From: Aminobacter niigataensis
GTDB taxonomy: Bacteria > Pseudomonadota > Alphaproteobacteria > Rhizobiales > Rhizobiaceae
Direction: 5' to 3'
Assembly (NCBI RefSeq): GCF_014200015.1
Contig: NZ_JACHOT010000005.1
Coordinates: 248,001 to 312,000, forward strand
Length of the DNA: 64,000 bases
Part shown: piece by piece, positions 54,017-62,773 of the stretch
Position numbering within the stretch: the stretch's first letter is position 1
How the letters are laid out: every line of letters starts with the position of its first letter
Notes under the pieces: model-generated
What the model was told of the DNA's origin: nothing
Seen by the model: only the letters and a program-made list of their open reading frames with translations
Database searches by the model: none
Translations under genes and position numbers: made by a program

Positions 54017-55828
54017 TCATCCGGTACGGTGCATGGTCGGGTGCCTGCGACGGCCGAACACCTGAGCCATCGTGCGGGCGAGCCGTCTTTCCGGCTTGGT
54101 GTCCGGGACCGGGTCCACCACCCTGCTGCGCTTTCGAATACGCGCGGCGTCCTGGAGAATGGTGCCCGCCCATCGATAGACATTGTTGGAGCTTACAACT
54201 TCGCGCATGCGCATCATGCGCGCCGCCTGCTCCTGCTCCGGCATGGAGACGGCGCGGTAGATCGTCTCGCCCATGGCGGTTGGATCGTAGGGGTTGACGA
54301 TCAGCGCATCGAGCAGTTCCCGGGACGCGCCAGCAAATGTGCTGAGGATAAGCACGCCCTGTTCATCATCGCGCGCTGCCACGAACTCCTTGGCAACAAG
54401 GTTCATGCCGTCGTGCAGGCTGCTCACCACGCAGACATCGGCGGCGCGATAGACGGTGTAGATGTCGCCCTGATTGTGGTGCTCGTCCATCAGGACGATG
54501 GGTGAATAGCCCTCATTGCCAAACCGGCGGTTGAAGTCCTCGACGAAATCCAGGCACTCGCGATGCAGCTGACCATATGCCGGGAGCGTTCCCCGGCTCG
54601 GCGCGGCGATCTGCAGGAACACCAGCTTGCCTATCCATTCGGGATGCCGTTCAAACAGTTGTTCCAATGCCAGGAAGCGGTCGATGATGCCCTTGGTGTA
54701 ATCCATGCGCTCGACCCCGACCAACAGCCGCATGTCTTCGGGCAAGCCCAGGGTCTCGAATATCTTGGCGCGGCATTCGGCAACAGGAGGCTGGGACTCC
54801 AGCACCGATGGCGGCCAATCGATGGAGATCGGGTACGGGTGAACCAGCGTGGTTTGTCCACCGAACGTTATCGCGGAGTGCTCTCGTTCAATCCGGCTTT
54901 CCAGAAATCGATCGATGCTTTCAATGAAGTTGTTGCAATGGAACTGAATATGAAAACCGACGATCGAGCTGCCCAGCAACCCGTCCAGAATCTCTTCCTT
55001 CCATGGACAGATGCTGAACACTTCCGAGTTCGGCCATGGAATATGCCAGAACATTATGATCGTGGCGTCCGGCAACTGCTGCCGCACCATGCGCGGCAGC
55101 AGCGCCAAATGGTAATCCTGGATCAGCACAATCGGGTCGGGCCGTCGCGCTTCTTCGCACACGCGGTCGGCAAACTTCTGATTGACCGCCTTGTACTGCT
55201 CCCAGTCCGATTCCCGGAAAACCGGCCGCGTGAAGACGATGTGACAAAGCGGCCAAAGGCCGTCATTGGCGAACCCCAGGTAATAGCCCTGCTGTTCCTC
55301 CTCGCTGAGCCACACCCGGCTCAACGTGTAGGCAGGCTTGTCAGGCGGCACCCGAATTCGGTTATCGTCATCCACCACCATTCGATCGGCCGTACCGCCG
55401 CCGTGAGCAATCCAGGTCCCTGCGCAGGCGCGCATCACGGGCTCCAGGGCCGAAACCAGCCCGCTCGCCGGCACGACGAGGTCTATCTTGCCGTCCCTGA
55501 GATTGTGGATGTAGGGCTCGCGATTGGAGACGAGAATGATTTGAGCGTCGGGAAGCTCCTTGTCGATGACAAGCCGCATCGCTTCGGGTGTCCAACTGGC
55601 CAGCGGACTGTCGGCAACCCGGTTGTTCTGCTCAAATTCCGGAAGGATCTGTTTGGGCATTTCCGTGGAATAGCCGAGTTGTTCGGGAACAGGCGGATTG
55701 CCGGAAAGAAGCCCTCGGCGCATGGCCACTGCCGCAAGGCAGGCTGCGGCGATCGACAACAAGAGGCTCAGAGCCACCACGGCCCAGAGGCCGATGTCCA
55801 GTTCAGAAGAGAAGTTCTCAGCGGTCAT
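54017..55828 (-). CDS. otsA: Membrane-anchored trehalose-6-phosphate synthase (GT20)
   Basis: A 603-residue glycosyltransferase family 20 enzyme that joins UDP-glucose and glucose-6-phosphate. The GT20 domain covers about 95-570, with [52 protein letters not shown] and [12 protein letters not shown]. Unlike OtsA of E. coli, residues 10-36 form a membrane helix ([23 protein letters not shown]), and the usual TPP domain is missing. It is transcribed after the debranching-like gene and before topoisomerase IB, with an EcfG-type promoter motif of its own. Confidence 0.9.
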   Translation of the reverse strand: MTAENFSSELDIGLWAVVALSLLLSIAAACLAAVAMRRGLLSGNPPVPEQLGYSTEMPKQILPEFEQNNRVADSPLASWTPEAMRLVIDKELPDAQIILVSNREPYIHNLRDGKIDLVVPASGLVSALEPVMRACAGTWIAHGGGTADRMVVDDDNRIRVPPDKPAYTLSRVWLSEEEQQGYYLGFANDGLWPLCHIVFTRPVFRESDWEQYKAVNQKFADRVCEEARRPDPIVLIQDYHLALLPRMVRQQLPDATIIMFWHIPWPNSEVFSICPWKEEILDGLLGSSIVGFHIQFHCNNFIESIDRFLESRIEREHSAITFGGQTTLVHPYPISIDWPPSVLESQPPVAECRAKIFETLGLPEDMRLLVGVERMDYTKGIIDRFLALEQLFERHPEWIGKLVFLQIAAPSRGTLPAYGQLHRECLDFVEDFNRRFGNEGYSPIVLMDEHHNQGDIYTVYRAADVCVVSSLHDGMNLVAKEFVAARDDEQGVLILSTFAGASRELLDALIVNPYDPTAMGETIYRAVSMPEQEQAARMMRMREVVSSNNVYRWAGTILQDAARIRKRSRVVDPVPDTKPERRLARTMAQVFGRRRHPTMHRTG

Positions 55829-55882
55829 AAGGGGGATTGCCTGCTTTCACGGGTCGCGAGTTATTGCGACCCTGATTGTTCG

Positions 55883-55907
55883 AACTCCCTCGCGGTGAAT
55901 GGGTTCC
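55883..55907 (-). promoter_or_regulatory. EcfG/RpoE2-type promoter motif upstream of otsA
   Basis: On the minus strand GGAAC (55907-55903) is followed after exactly 18 bases by TT (55884-55883), read as GGAAC-N16-AGTT. This fits the GGAAC-N18/19-TT general stress consensus. It lies 55 bases from the otsA ATG. Confidence 0.65.
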
Positions 55908-55921
55908 GAAAATCGACGCGA

Positions 55922-58090
55922 TCAGGAACGCACGATCAGCGGCGCCAGTCCCTCATGGCGCGGGTCGAGATAGGCCACGACCCGATCGCCGACCCTCTGG
56001 AAATGGAGATCCACCGCCACGTTGCCCACGCTCAGGCGGCGGATCGAGACCTGGTCGATGCCGATGGGCAGGCGCGGACGCGTTACGTGAATCTCGGCAG
56101 CGAACCCGTCGATCTCGAGGCCCAGGCTGGCTTGCATCAGCATAAACACCGATCCGGATGACCACGCCTGCGGCAGACAGGCGACGGGATATGCCACCGG
56201 AGCCTCGCTGGGCGACCGGGTAAAGCCGCAGAACAATTCCGGCAGGCGCATGTTGAAGTGAACGGCGGCCTCGAACGTACCGCTCATCAGACGAACGACG
56301 CTGTCGCGGGCGCCGTAGCGTGCCAGGCCTGCCGCGCAGATGGCGGTGTCGTGCGGCCAGATCGAGCCGTTGTGATAGGACATCGGATTGAACGGCAACT
56401 CATCATCCGGCAGCGTCCTGACCCCCCAGCCCGTATGAAAGGCAGCACTCAGCAACTGGTCGGTGACCAATTGCGCCCGCTCGGGCGAAGGCAGACCAAC
56501 ATAGAGGAGATGACCGGCGTTCGATGCCCGCACCTGGCAGGGCTTTCCCTCACCGTCGATGGCGAGAGCGTAGAAATTTCGATCTTCCATCCAGAAATGG
56601 CGTTCGACGGAGATGCGCATGGCTTCAGCACAGGCTTGCCAGTGTGCAGCTTTCGCGTCTTCACCCTTCAAGGCAGCAAGCTCGGCCAATCCCCCATACG
56701 CCGCATATGCATAGCCCTGGACTTCCACCAGCGCGATTGGTCCCTTCGGAATACGGCCATCGGCGTGAAAGACGGCATCGAAGCTGTCTTTCCAGCCCTG
56801 ATTGGCGAGGCCGGTCTCGGCCGCGCGCGCATAACTCACGAACCCGTATGGGTCTTGCTGGCTTGCGTTTTCCATCCAGGCTGCGGCGGCGTTCAGCGAA
56901 GGCCATAGCAGGTCGATGAAGGAGAGATCGCCCGTGCGCTTCGCATATGCGGTCGCAAGATAGATGTAGAGCGGCGTGGTATCGACCCCACCGTAATACC
57001 TGCCGAAAGGCAGCTCGCGCAGCACAGCCATTTCGCCCTTGCGGGTCTCATGCATGATCTTGCCGGGCTGTGAATCGCTGAACATCGACGTCTCGGTCGC
57101 CTGATGCTGTGCGAGAAACGAAAGGACGCCGCGGGCAAGCCCAGGATTTAGCCACAGCATTTGCAAAGCCGAGATCACCCCGTCACGCCCGAACGCAGTG
57201 GAGAACCAGGGAATGCCGGCATAGGGATAAGGGCCCGTCGGAAGGTCGGTGGTCAGGAGCGCGATATCCGCACGGGCGCGCGACAACCAATCGTTGAACA
57301 CACGGCCGGAACTGTGAACGTTGGCACCATGACGCCGCTTGCCCCGCATTCGCCAGCGCGCCTTGGCGGCAGCTGCCCGATGGCGCTCGCGGCTCGGAGT
57401 CCCCAGGTGATCGACCCCGACCTCAATGAACAGGGACAGGCTGTCACGGCGCAGCAGATTCAACCGGAAATCGGCGCGATCGGGGGTCAGGGCAAATGGC
57501 CGATCGGAGAACGAAATCGTTGATTGCCGTACGAGCTCGTCCAACCCCTCATAGCGCATTTGGACATGGTCGGGCCCGAGTTCGATGTCGAAGGCCTTGC
57601 CCCGTTTGGTGCGGGTCGAACCTCGGACTTCGAACATGTCGCGAAAATCCGCTTCGAAGCGCACCGAAAGGGGAAGCTCGACATCGTGGGCGCTATAGTT
57701 GGACAGGCGGATGCGCTCATACATCCGGTCGTCCCACAGCAGTCGCGACCTCTCGATATGGATGACCCCCTGTGGCGTTGGCGCGCCCTTGTCAGGCGTC
57801 AGCGGCAAGTTGGTCAGGTTTGCGGTGAAGACGATGTTGTCCTGGCTGAGGGAGGCGCCGAGCAGCGATGGCTCCGTGTCGCCGATCAACAGCCGGAACA
57901 GCGAAAGCACGCGGGTATCGTCCCGGAAAAGCCCATCCCCCCGTCCCCGTATGTCGCCGTAGTCATCGGTAACGATGAAACAATCGCTGTGTTTCAACGC
58001 AAACTGGCGATGAGGATTGCGTGGTGCCGCGTCGCCGAGCATTGCCAGGGCAACAGCTGGATCGAGATGACGTTCGTCGAGCTTGGCCAA
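55922..58090 (-). CDS. Amylo-alpha-1,6-glucosidase-like (glycogen debranching) enzyme
   Basis: A 722-residue glycoside hydrolase-like protein with an N-terminal GDE_N_bis domain (LKHSDCFIVTDDYGDIRGRGDGLFRDDTRVLS) and a six-hairpin toroid GH15-type C-terminal domain (about 270-690). Typical segments are FGRDGVISALQML with the catalytic acid region, GWKDSFDAVFHADGR and NGSIWPHDTAI. Glycogen-type or trehalose-related oligosaccharides are likely substrates. The GT4 gene is directly upstream (47 bases) and otsA downstream. Confidence 0.9.
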   Translation of the reverse strand: MAKLDERHLDPAVALAMLGDAAPRNPHRQFALKHSDCFIVTDDYGDIRGRGDGLFRDDTRVLSLFRLLIGDTEPSLLGASLSQDNIVFTANLTNLPLTPDKGAPTPQGVIHIERSRLLWDDRMYERIRLSNYSAHDVELPLSVRFEADFRDMFEVRGSTRTKRGKAFDIELGPDHVQMRYEGLDELVRQSTISFSDRPFALTPDRADFRLNLLRRDSLSLFIEVGVDHLGTPSRERHRAAAAKARWRMRGKRRHGANVHSSGRVFNDWLSRARADIALLTTDLPTGPYPYAGIPWFSTAFGRDGVISALQMLWLNPGLARGVLSFLAQHQATETSMFSDSQPGKIMHETRKGEMAVLRELPFGRYYGGVDTTPLYIYLATAYAKRTGDLSFIDLLWPSLNAAAAWMENASQQDPYGFVSYARAAETGLANQGWKDSFDAVFHADGRIPKGPIALVEVQGYAYAAYGGLAELAALKGEDAKAAHWQACAEAMRISVERHFWMEDRNFYALAIDGEGKPCQVRASNAGHLLYVGLPSPERAQLVTDQLLSAAFHTGWGVRTLPDDELPFNPMSYHNGSIWPHDTAICAAGLARYGARDSVVRLMSGTFEAAVHFNMRLPELFCGFTRSPSEAPVAYPVACLPQAWSSGSVFMLMQASLGLEIDGFAAEIHVTRPRLPIGIDQVSIRRLSVGNVAVDLHFQRVGDRVVAYLDPRHEGLAPLIVRS

Positions 58091-58137
58091 ATGCCTGCTC
58101 CCTCCTTGTCTTGGAGCGGTTCGAGACGCCCCGGGCT

Positions 58138-59181
58138 TCAGCGCGGCAACGCCTCCATGAGCTGGACATAGGCCGCCTCGTACTCACGAACCATGCGATC
58201 GGCCGAGAACCTGGCTTCGAAGGTCTGGCGAACGGTTCTTCGGTCGAGTTCGGGCAAACGGCCAACGGCCGCGACGGCCTCCTCGATCGACCGCACGATG
58301 TGGCCTGTCACGCCTTCGTCGACGATTTCGGACATCGCGCCATTGTCCCAGGCGATCACCGGTGTGCCGAAGGCCATGGCTTCGATCACGACCAGGCCGA
58401 ATGGCTCCGGCCAATCGATTGGAAACAGCAATGCCGCGGCATTGCCGAGAAACTCGGCCTTGCCGTCCTCTCCAATCTCTCCAATGTACTCGACCTGCTC
58501 GCCATCGATCATCGGCTCGATCATTTCATGGAAATAGGGGCGATCGTCGTCCCCGATCTTTGCCGCGATCTTCAGCTTCAAACCGCTGCGGCGGGCAATT
58601 TCAATGGCCCGGTCCGGCCGCTTATCGCGCGACAAACGGCCGAGAAAGGCAAGGTAGCCCATCGGCTCGCCAGCGACCGGACGATAGAGGTCGAGCGGAA
58701 GGCCATGCTGGACCGTGGCGATCCAGTTTGCTTCTTTCAGGGGCTGCCGCTGCCGGTCGGAAATGGAGATCATCGGGAATTGCGGCCATCTGCCGTACGC
58801 AGCCGGAAGGTCCGCATAATCGAGACGGCCATGTGGCGTCGTCACCGTTCGCTCGGGAAAATCCTCGAAAAACGGAAAGTGGACAAAATGGCTGAGATGG
58901 AAATGAAGCAGGTCGAATTCGTCGGCATGCTGTTTCACCTGGTGCAGCATCGACAAATGGGCGGCTGTTGGTGAAGTCAGCGGATTGGCGTCGAGCCTGA
59001 GCGCCTGATGGCGAACCGGAAAGAGCTCGGCCCGGGTCTCAGCATCGGCGCTGGCAAACAGCGTCACCTGGTGCCCCCGCTCAACCAGGCCGTCGACCAG
59101 ATACGCGATGATCCTCTCAGTCCCGCCGTAGAGCCGTGGGGGCACGCTTTCGTAGAGCGGCGCGATGTGCGCGATCTTCAT
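58138..59181 (-). CDS. Family 4 glycosyltransferase
   Basis: A 347-residue GT-B glycosyltransferase. The N-terminal domain opens MKIAHIAPLYESVPPRLYGGTERI; the C-terminal domain has FLGRLSRDKRPDRAIEIAR and the retaining signature EPFGLVVIEAMAFGTPVIAW with the donor Glu, at about 275-295. It uses an activated sugar, donor and acceptor unknown. The ATG at 59181 fits the family start, and an EcfG-type promoter motif lies 32 bases upstream, so it heads the stress operon. Confidence 0.92.
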   Translation of the reverse strand: MKIAHIAPLYESVPPRLYGGTERIIAYLVDGLVERGHQVTLFASADAETRAELFPVRHQALRLDANPLTSPTAAHLSMLHQVKQHADEFDLLHFHLSHFVHFPFFEDFPERTVTTPHGRLDYADLPAAYGRWPQFPMISISDRQRQPLKEANWIATVQHGLPLDLYRPVAGEPMGYLAFLGRLSRDKRPDRAIEIARRSGLKLKIAAKIGDDDRPYFHEMIEPMIDGEQVEYIGEIGEDGKAEFLGNAAALLFPIDWPEPFGLVVIEAMAFGTPVIAWDNGAMSEIVDEGVTGHIVRSIEEAVAAVGRLPELDRRTVRQTFEARFSADRMVREYEAAYVQLMEALPR

Positions 59182-59212
59182 TCCGTCATTCCTGATAGTC
59201 GTCCCAAGGGTG

Positions 59213-59237
59213 AACCGCGCAAGCCCCCAATGGTTCC
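59213..59237 (-). promoter_or_regulatory. EcfG/RpoE2-type promoter motif upstream of the GT4 operon
   Basis: On the minus strand GGAAC (59237-59233) is followed after exactly 18 bases by TT (59214-59213), read as GGAAC-N16-GGTT against the consensus GGAAC-N16/17-CGTT. It lies 32 bases from the GT4 ATG. Confidence 0.7.
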
Positions 59238-59288
59238 CGTCCACCATGCCAAAGCATGTCTGCGGACGCGTCGTTCCCACTCAATGGT

Positions 59289-59313
59289 GGAACGATCGTC
59301 CGCCAAGCAGATT
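59289..59313 (+). promoter_or_regulatory. EcfG/RpoE2-type promoter motif upstream of the HAD gene
   Basis: GGAAC at 59289-59293 is followed after exactly 18 bases by TT at 59312-59313 (GGAAC-N16-GATT), 22 bases before the HAD start codon. It matches GGAAC-N18-TT but not the G of the fuller CGTT consensus, so it is weaker than the other two. Confidence 0.5.
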
Positions 59314-59334
59314 GAAGTCTGGAGCGGAGAACCG

Positions 59335-60030
59335 ATGATGTATGTGCTTGCCCTCGCAACCGACTATGACGAGACCCTTGCCGAGCATGGGCTGGTCTCT
59401 GATGCTACCTTCAAGGCATTGGAGGATTTCAAGAAAACCGGCCGAAAGCTGGTCCTCGTAACCGGGCGCGAACTGCCTGACCTGGCAAGGGTATTCCCCG
59501 GGCACGACATATTCGACAAGATCGTCGCCGAGAACGGAGGGCTGCTCTACACGCCGGGGACGAAAGTAAAGCGGCTGTTGGCCCCCGCTCCGCCTCAAGA
59601 ATTCGTCGACCGTCTGAAGTCGCGTGGCGTGGCTCCGCTCTATGTCGGCGATTCCATCGTCGCCACGCTGGTTCCCAACGAGACAATCGTCCTGGATGAA
59701 ATCCGCAGGCTGGGGCTCGAACTGGAGATCATCTTCAACAAGGGCGCTGTCATGGTGTTGCCAAGCGGTGTCAACAAGGCAACCGGGCTTGCGGCCGCGC
59801 TGGAGGAACTTGATCTTTCGCCGCACAACGTCGTGGCCATCGGCGATGCTGAGAACGACGATGCGTTCCTGCGAGCCGCGGGTTACGGCGTCGCGGTGGC
59901 GAATGCACTGCCATCCCTCAAAGAAACAGCCGACCGGGTAACTTCCGGCCAGCGCGGCGAAGGGGTTGCCGAACTGGTGGGCCAGATCACGGCCAACGAC
60001 GCCGACCTCACGCAAAGCCGTCGCCAATAA
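59335..60030 (+). CDS. HAD superfamily (IIB) phosphatase
   Basis: A 231-residue HAD hydrolase. Motif I is DYDET at residues 10-14 (usual form DxDGT, so Gly is replaced by Glu), motif II is LVTGRE, a Cof-type C2 cap follows, then a lysine in NKATGLAAAL and motif IV GDAENDDAFLRAAG. Subclass IIB includes trehalose-6-phosphate, sucrose-phosphate and mannosyl-glycerate phosphatases. As the trehalose-6-phosphate synthase at 54-55.8 kb has no phosphatase domain, this is a candidate partner, which is inference from the neighbourhood. Divergent from the GT4 operon. Confidence 0.87.
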   Translation: MMYVLALATDYDETLAEHGLVSDATFKALEDFKKTGRKLVLVTGRELPDLARVFPGHDIFDKIVAENGGLLYTPGTKVKRLLAPAPPQEFVDRLKSRGVAPLYVGDSIVATLVPNETIVLDEIRRLGLELEIIFNKGAVMVLPSGVNKATGLAAALEELDLSPHNVVAIGDAENDDAFLRAAGYGVAVANALPSLKETADRVTSGQRGEGVAELVGQITANDADLTQSRRQ

Positions 60031-60904
60031 GTCAAAGCGGCGTCGCCGGTCCTGGGCCAGTTGCGGGCAATTCGGGATCTTGCGGTGGACATTTGACGCC
60101 TATCGGCACCAATCGGCATTTTTTTGATCGGCCCAGAATGTACCAATCCGGCGTACAAAAGCAAAAGTACCGTCAATGTCGAAGAGCGCCCTTTCGACAG
60201 CTCCGACCAGTTTTCCTGTCGATGGTTCGGGCTCTCCGACAGCAGATCTGTTATGTCGATTTCCGACCGCCCCTCGGAGAGGTAGTTGCAGCGCAGTACG
60301 CAGCCGTCGCGGTAGCGCGCCCGAAAACTGCTCGTGCGGAAGCTGCCCTCACGATCTCGACCTGCGAAGCCCGTCCGGGGATAGCGCGCGACATCCTCTC
60401 GGCCACGTCGTATTCGTCCAGGGCAAAGGAAACTCCACGACAGGATTGTGCGATTGTCGACTCGTCAAAAAACATCGATGCTGAAGCCCTAGGGGCACCC
60501 AAAACGCTCTTCGAAAATGCTAGGTCATCGACAGCGACGAGTGCCTTGAAGCGATCCTTCCTGCGATCAGTAGGTGCTATCGCCGACGCCGGGCATAGGT
60601 GCAAATAACATGCCCACGCTCAGGAGAAGCAGCAAGGTTGGCACCGGAGATCGTCAAGCTCGCCCTCAAGATCATCGGATCGCTCTGTATCTTAGAGCGC
60701 AGCTTTTCCAGGCTCGAACGCTATCATCGGCTCGCTACTGGCTGACTTCCAAACACCCTCTGAAGAATTTAGTGGTGGCCTCAGCGTTTCCGAATAATGT
60801 TTAGCCCGAGGTTGACAAGCCGCACGTTTGTATTCAACTATTAAAGCGCGCTGGGCAGATGAGCCCGAGCGGCGCAAAAATTTCATGACATATTGATGGC
60901 AAGA
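60031..60904. other. Gene-poor interval, about 870 bases
   Basis: No confident gene. Several open frames of about 100-170 codons exist on both strands, but none has a ribosome site or recognisable domain. On the minus strand 60100-60250 encodes ALFDIDGTFAFVRRIG followed soon by a stop, which looks like the first motif of a HAD phosphatase and may be the remains of a decayed gene. The right end (60846-60875) holds the first hairpin of the amiC leader. Confidence 0.45.
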
Positions 60905-60937
60905 GTGCCCACAGTGCCAACTGTCGGGCACCTTTTT
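60846..60937 (+). promoter_or_regulatory. Putative ANTAR-type antitermination leader of the ami operon
   Basis: Hairpin 1: GCGC-GCT-GGGC (60846-60856), six-base loop AGATGA, then GCCC-G-AGC-G-GCGC (60863-60875). A weak second stem GGC-AAGAGT-GCC (60898-60909), also with a six-base loop starting in A, overlaps the left arm of the following terminator and cannot coexist with it. AmiR, encoded downstream, carries an ANTAR domain that binds such paired hairpins. The usual G at loop position 4 is absent in both loops, so the fit is incomplete. Confidence 0.6.
60905..60937 (+). terminator. Intrinsic terminator in the amiC leader
   Basis: GTGCCC (60905-60910) pairs with GGGCAC (60926-60931), with an inner stem ACAGT/ACTGT around GCCA and one bulged C, followed by CTTTTT. 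It ends 16 bases before the amiC ATG and has no gene before it on this strand within 870 bases, so it acts as a leader attenuator. Confidence 0.8.
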
Positions 60938-60952
60938 GCTTTGAGGGAGGTC

Positions 60953-62116
60953 ATGGCAAAAGCGCAATACCAAATTGGCGTGCTGTTTTCGCAAAGCGGC
61001 TCATACGGGGTGGTGTCGCGTTCCATGTTCAATGGCGCAATGCTCGCGTTTGATGAAATCCGCGCATCCCAGGACGACTATCCCTTCATCATCACCCCGA
61101 TCGTTGCCGATCCGGCCGGCTCTTTCGAACAATATGGCAATTGGAGCTCGGACCTGCTCAGCAAGCACGGTGTTCGACATGTCGTCGGTTGCTACACGTC
61201 ATCGAGCCGCAAGGACGTCATACCCCTTTTCGAGAAGTACGATGCACTGCTTTGGTACCCTTCGCATTACGAGGGGTTCGAAAGCTCGTCGAACGTCGTC
61301 TATACCGGAGCTGCGCCTAATCAGCATATCATCCCGCTAATCGAGTTCCTGCTCGCGAACATGGGCAAGCGGGCCTATTGCATCGGGTCGAACTACATCT
61401 GGGCGTGGGAAAATAACCGTATCCTGCGCGAGGCCTTGTCCGCGGCTGGCGGAACAGTGATGGCCGAGCGATACACGGCCGTCGGCGACACCGATCTGTC
61501 GAAAACGATTGCTTCCATCATCGATGCGAAGCCGGACTTCATTTTCAACACCTTGATCGGAACGAGCGCCTATCATTTCTTCCAAGGCTTTCGTACTGCC
61601 TGCAAGGAACGCGGCATCGACCAGCCCGCGGAAATGCCTGTGGTCAGTTGCAGTCTCTCCGAACCCGAACTGGGGGAAATCGGGGCGTTGGCAATGGACG
61701 GCCACATCAGTTCCAGTGTCTATTTCTCATCCATCGATACACCGGCCAACCGCCGCTTTACATCGGCTTACCGGGAGCGCTGGCCAGACTCGGCTGCATC
61801 GGCGGACGCGGAAGCGTCCTACGTCGCGGTCAAGATGCTTGCGGCGGCTATCGCGGCTGCGGGGTCCGACGATGTGGACGCAGTGCGCAAGGCGCTCTCG
61901 AGCCTGACGGTCGATGCCCCGCAAGGCACCGTCAGCATAGACGGTCTCACCAACCACGCCTTCCTCACCCCGCGCATCGGCAAATCGAATTCCGCCGGCC
62001 AGTTCGAAATCCTGTGGGAGGCGAACCACCCCGTTTGGCCCGACCCCTATCTGGTGAAAACTACCCCCCGCTACGCGATCCGCAACAGCGTCCCGCAGCT
62101 GAGGGCGGTCAAATGA
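60953..62116 (+). CDS. amiC: Amide-sensing/transport binding protein AmiC
   Basis: A 387-residue type I periplasmic-binding fold protein without a signal peptide, as expected for the cytosolic AmiC regulator that holds AmiR inactive until an amide or urea-like ligand binds. It starts AKAQYQIGVLFSQSGSYGVVSRSMFNGAMLAFDEI, and HVVGCYTSSSRKDVIP and VVYTGAAPNQHI line the ligand pocket of the family. The ATG at 60953 sits behind GGGAGG. The amiR start overlaps its stop codon (ATGA). Confidence 0.92.
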   Translation: MAKAQYQIGVLFSQSGSYGVVSRSMFNGAMLAFDEIRASQDDYPFIITPIVADPAGSFEQYGNWSSDLLSKHGVRHVVGCYTSSSRKDVIPLFEKYDALLWYPSHYEGFESSSNVVYTGAAPNQHIIPLIEFLLANMGKRAYCIGSNYIWAWENNRILREALSAAGGTVMAERYTAVGDTDLSKTIASIIDAKPDFIFNTLIGTSAYHFFQGFRTACKERGIDQPAEMPVVSCSLSEPELGEIGALAMDGHISSSVYFSSIDTPANRRFTSAYRERWPDSAASADAEASYVAVKMLAAAIAAAGSDDVDAVRKALSSLTVDAPQGTVSIDGLTNHAFLTPRIGKSNSAGQFEILWEANHPVWPDPYLVKTTPRYAIRNSVPQLRAVK

Positions 62117-62757
62117 GCGAACCCCGGATCATCCAGAACTTCGTCGGCTACCGGGCCACTATCGCCACGGAACAGCCGGCGGCTGTAGAGCAGCTTCAGG
62201 ACATGCTGTCCAAGCTCGGCATCTCATTCGGCATGGCCGAATTTGGCGACGGCAAGCTACAGATCGATCCAGGCGAAAAGGATGTGCTGTTCATCGATTC
62301 CGACCTCAATCTAGCCGTCGAAACCGGTGCCCTGGAGCCAAGCCGATGCCTGCCAGTCATCGGCATCATCGGTGTAGAAGCGCCCAGCCGGCTTCGCTCG
62401 CTGATGCAGGTGGGAGCTACAGCCACTTTACGCAAGCCCGTCCACAGGGCTGCAGTCTATTCAGCGCTATTCGTCGGCATCAACGAATTCCGCCGTCGCC
62501 GCTATCTCGCCGACAGGGTGGAAGAACACGAGCGGCGCCGACTTTTGCGAAAGAGCCTCGTCCAGGCCGTCTTGATCGTAATGCAGCGCACGGGAAACGA
62601 CTACGCCGCGGCCTACGACCATCTGCGCCGGGAGAGCATGCGCGCTCGCCAGAGCCTTGAGGATTTTTGCGAAACGTTCATCCAGGCCAACGGTCCCGAA
62701 TCGGATGAACCCCAAATACACGTCGGGACAAACAAGACCTACGCCAAGAAACGCTAA
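62113..62757 (+). CDS. amiR: ANTAR-domain antiterminator AmiR
   Basis: A 214-residue RNA-binding response regulator. A receiver-like N-terminal domain (VLFIDSDLNLAV, VIGIIGVEAPSRLRSLMQVGATATLRKP) lacks the acidic pocket for phosphorylation. It is followed by a coiled coil and the C-terminal ANTAR domain (about 150-200: LVQAVLIVMQRTGNDYAAAYDHLRRESM). AmiR binds RNA to prevent termination in ami leaders and is released by AmiC. Start ATG at 62113 overlaps the amiC stop codon. Confidence 0.93.
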   Translation: MSEPRIIQNFVGYRATIATEQPAAVEQLQDMLSKLGISFGMAEFGDGKLQIDPGEKDVLFIDSDLNLAVETGALEPSRCLPVIGIIGVEAPSRLRSLMQVGATATLRKPVHRAAVYSALFVGINEFRRRRYLADRVEEHERRRLLRKSLVQAVLIVMQRTGNDYAAAYDHLRRESMRARQSLEDFCETFIQANGPESDEPQIHVGTNKTYAKKR

Positions 62758-62773
62758 ACGGAGGAGAAACGAA

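Noticed and set aside
60926-60940. Sigma-54 promoter (GGGCAC...TTGC) before amiC
   Set aside because: The GG-to-GC spacing is 9 bases when the TGGCAC and TTGC blocks are aligned, instead of the strict 10, it is inside the terminator stem and only 13 bases before the start codon.
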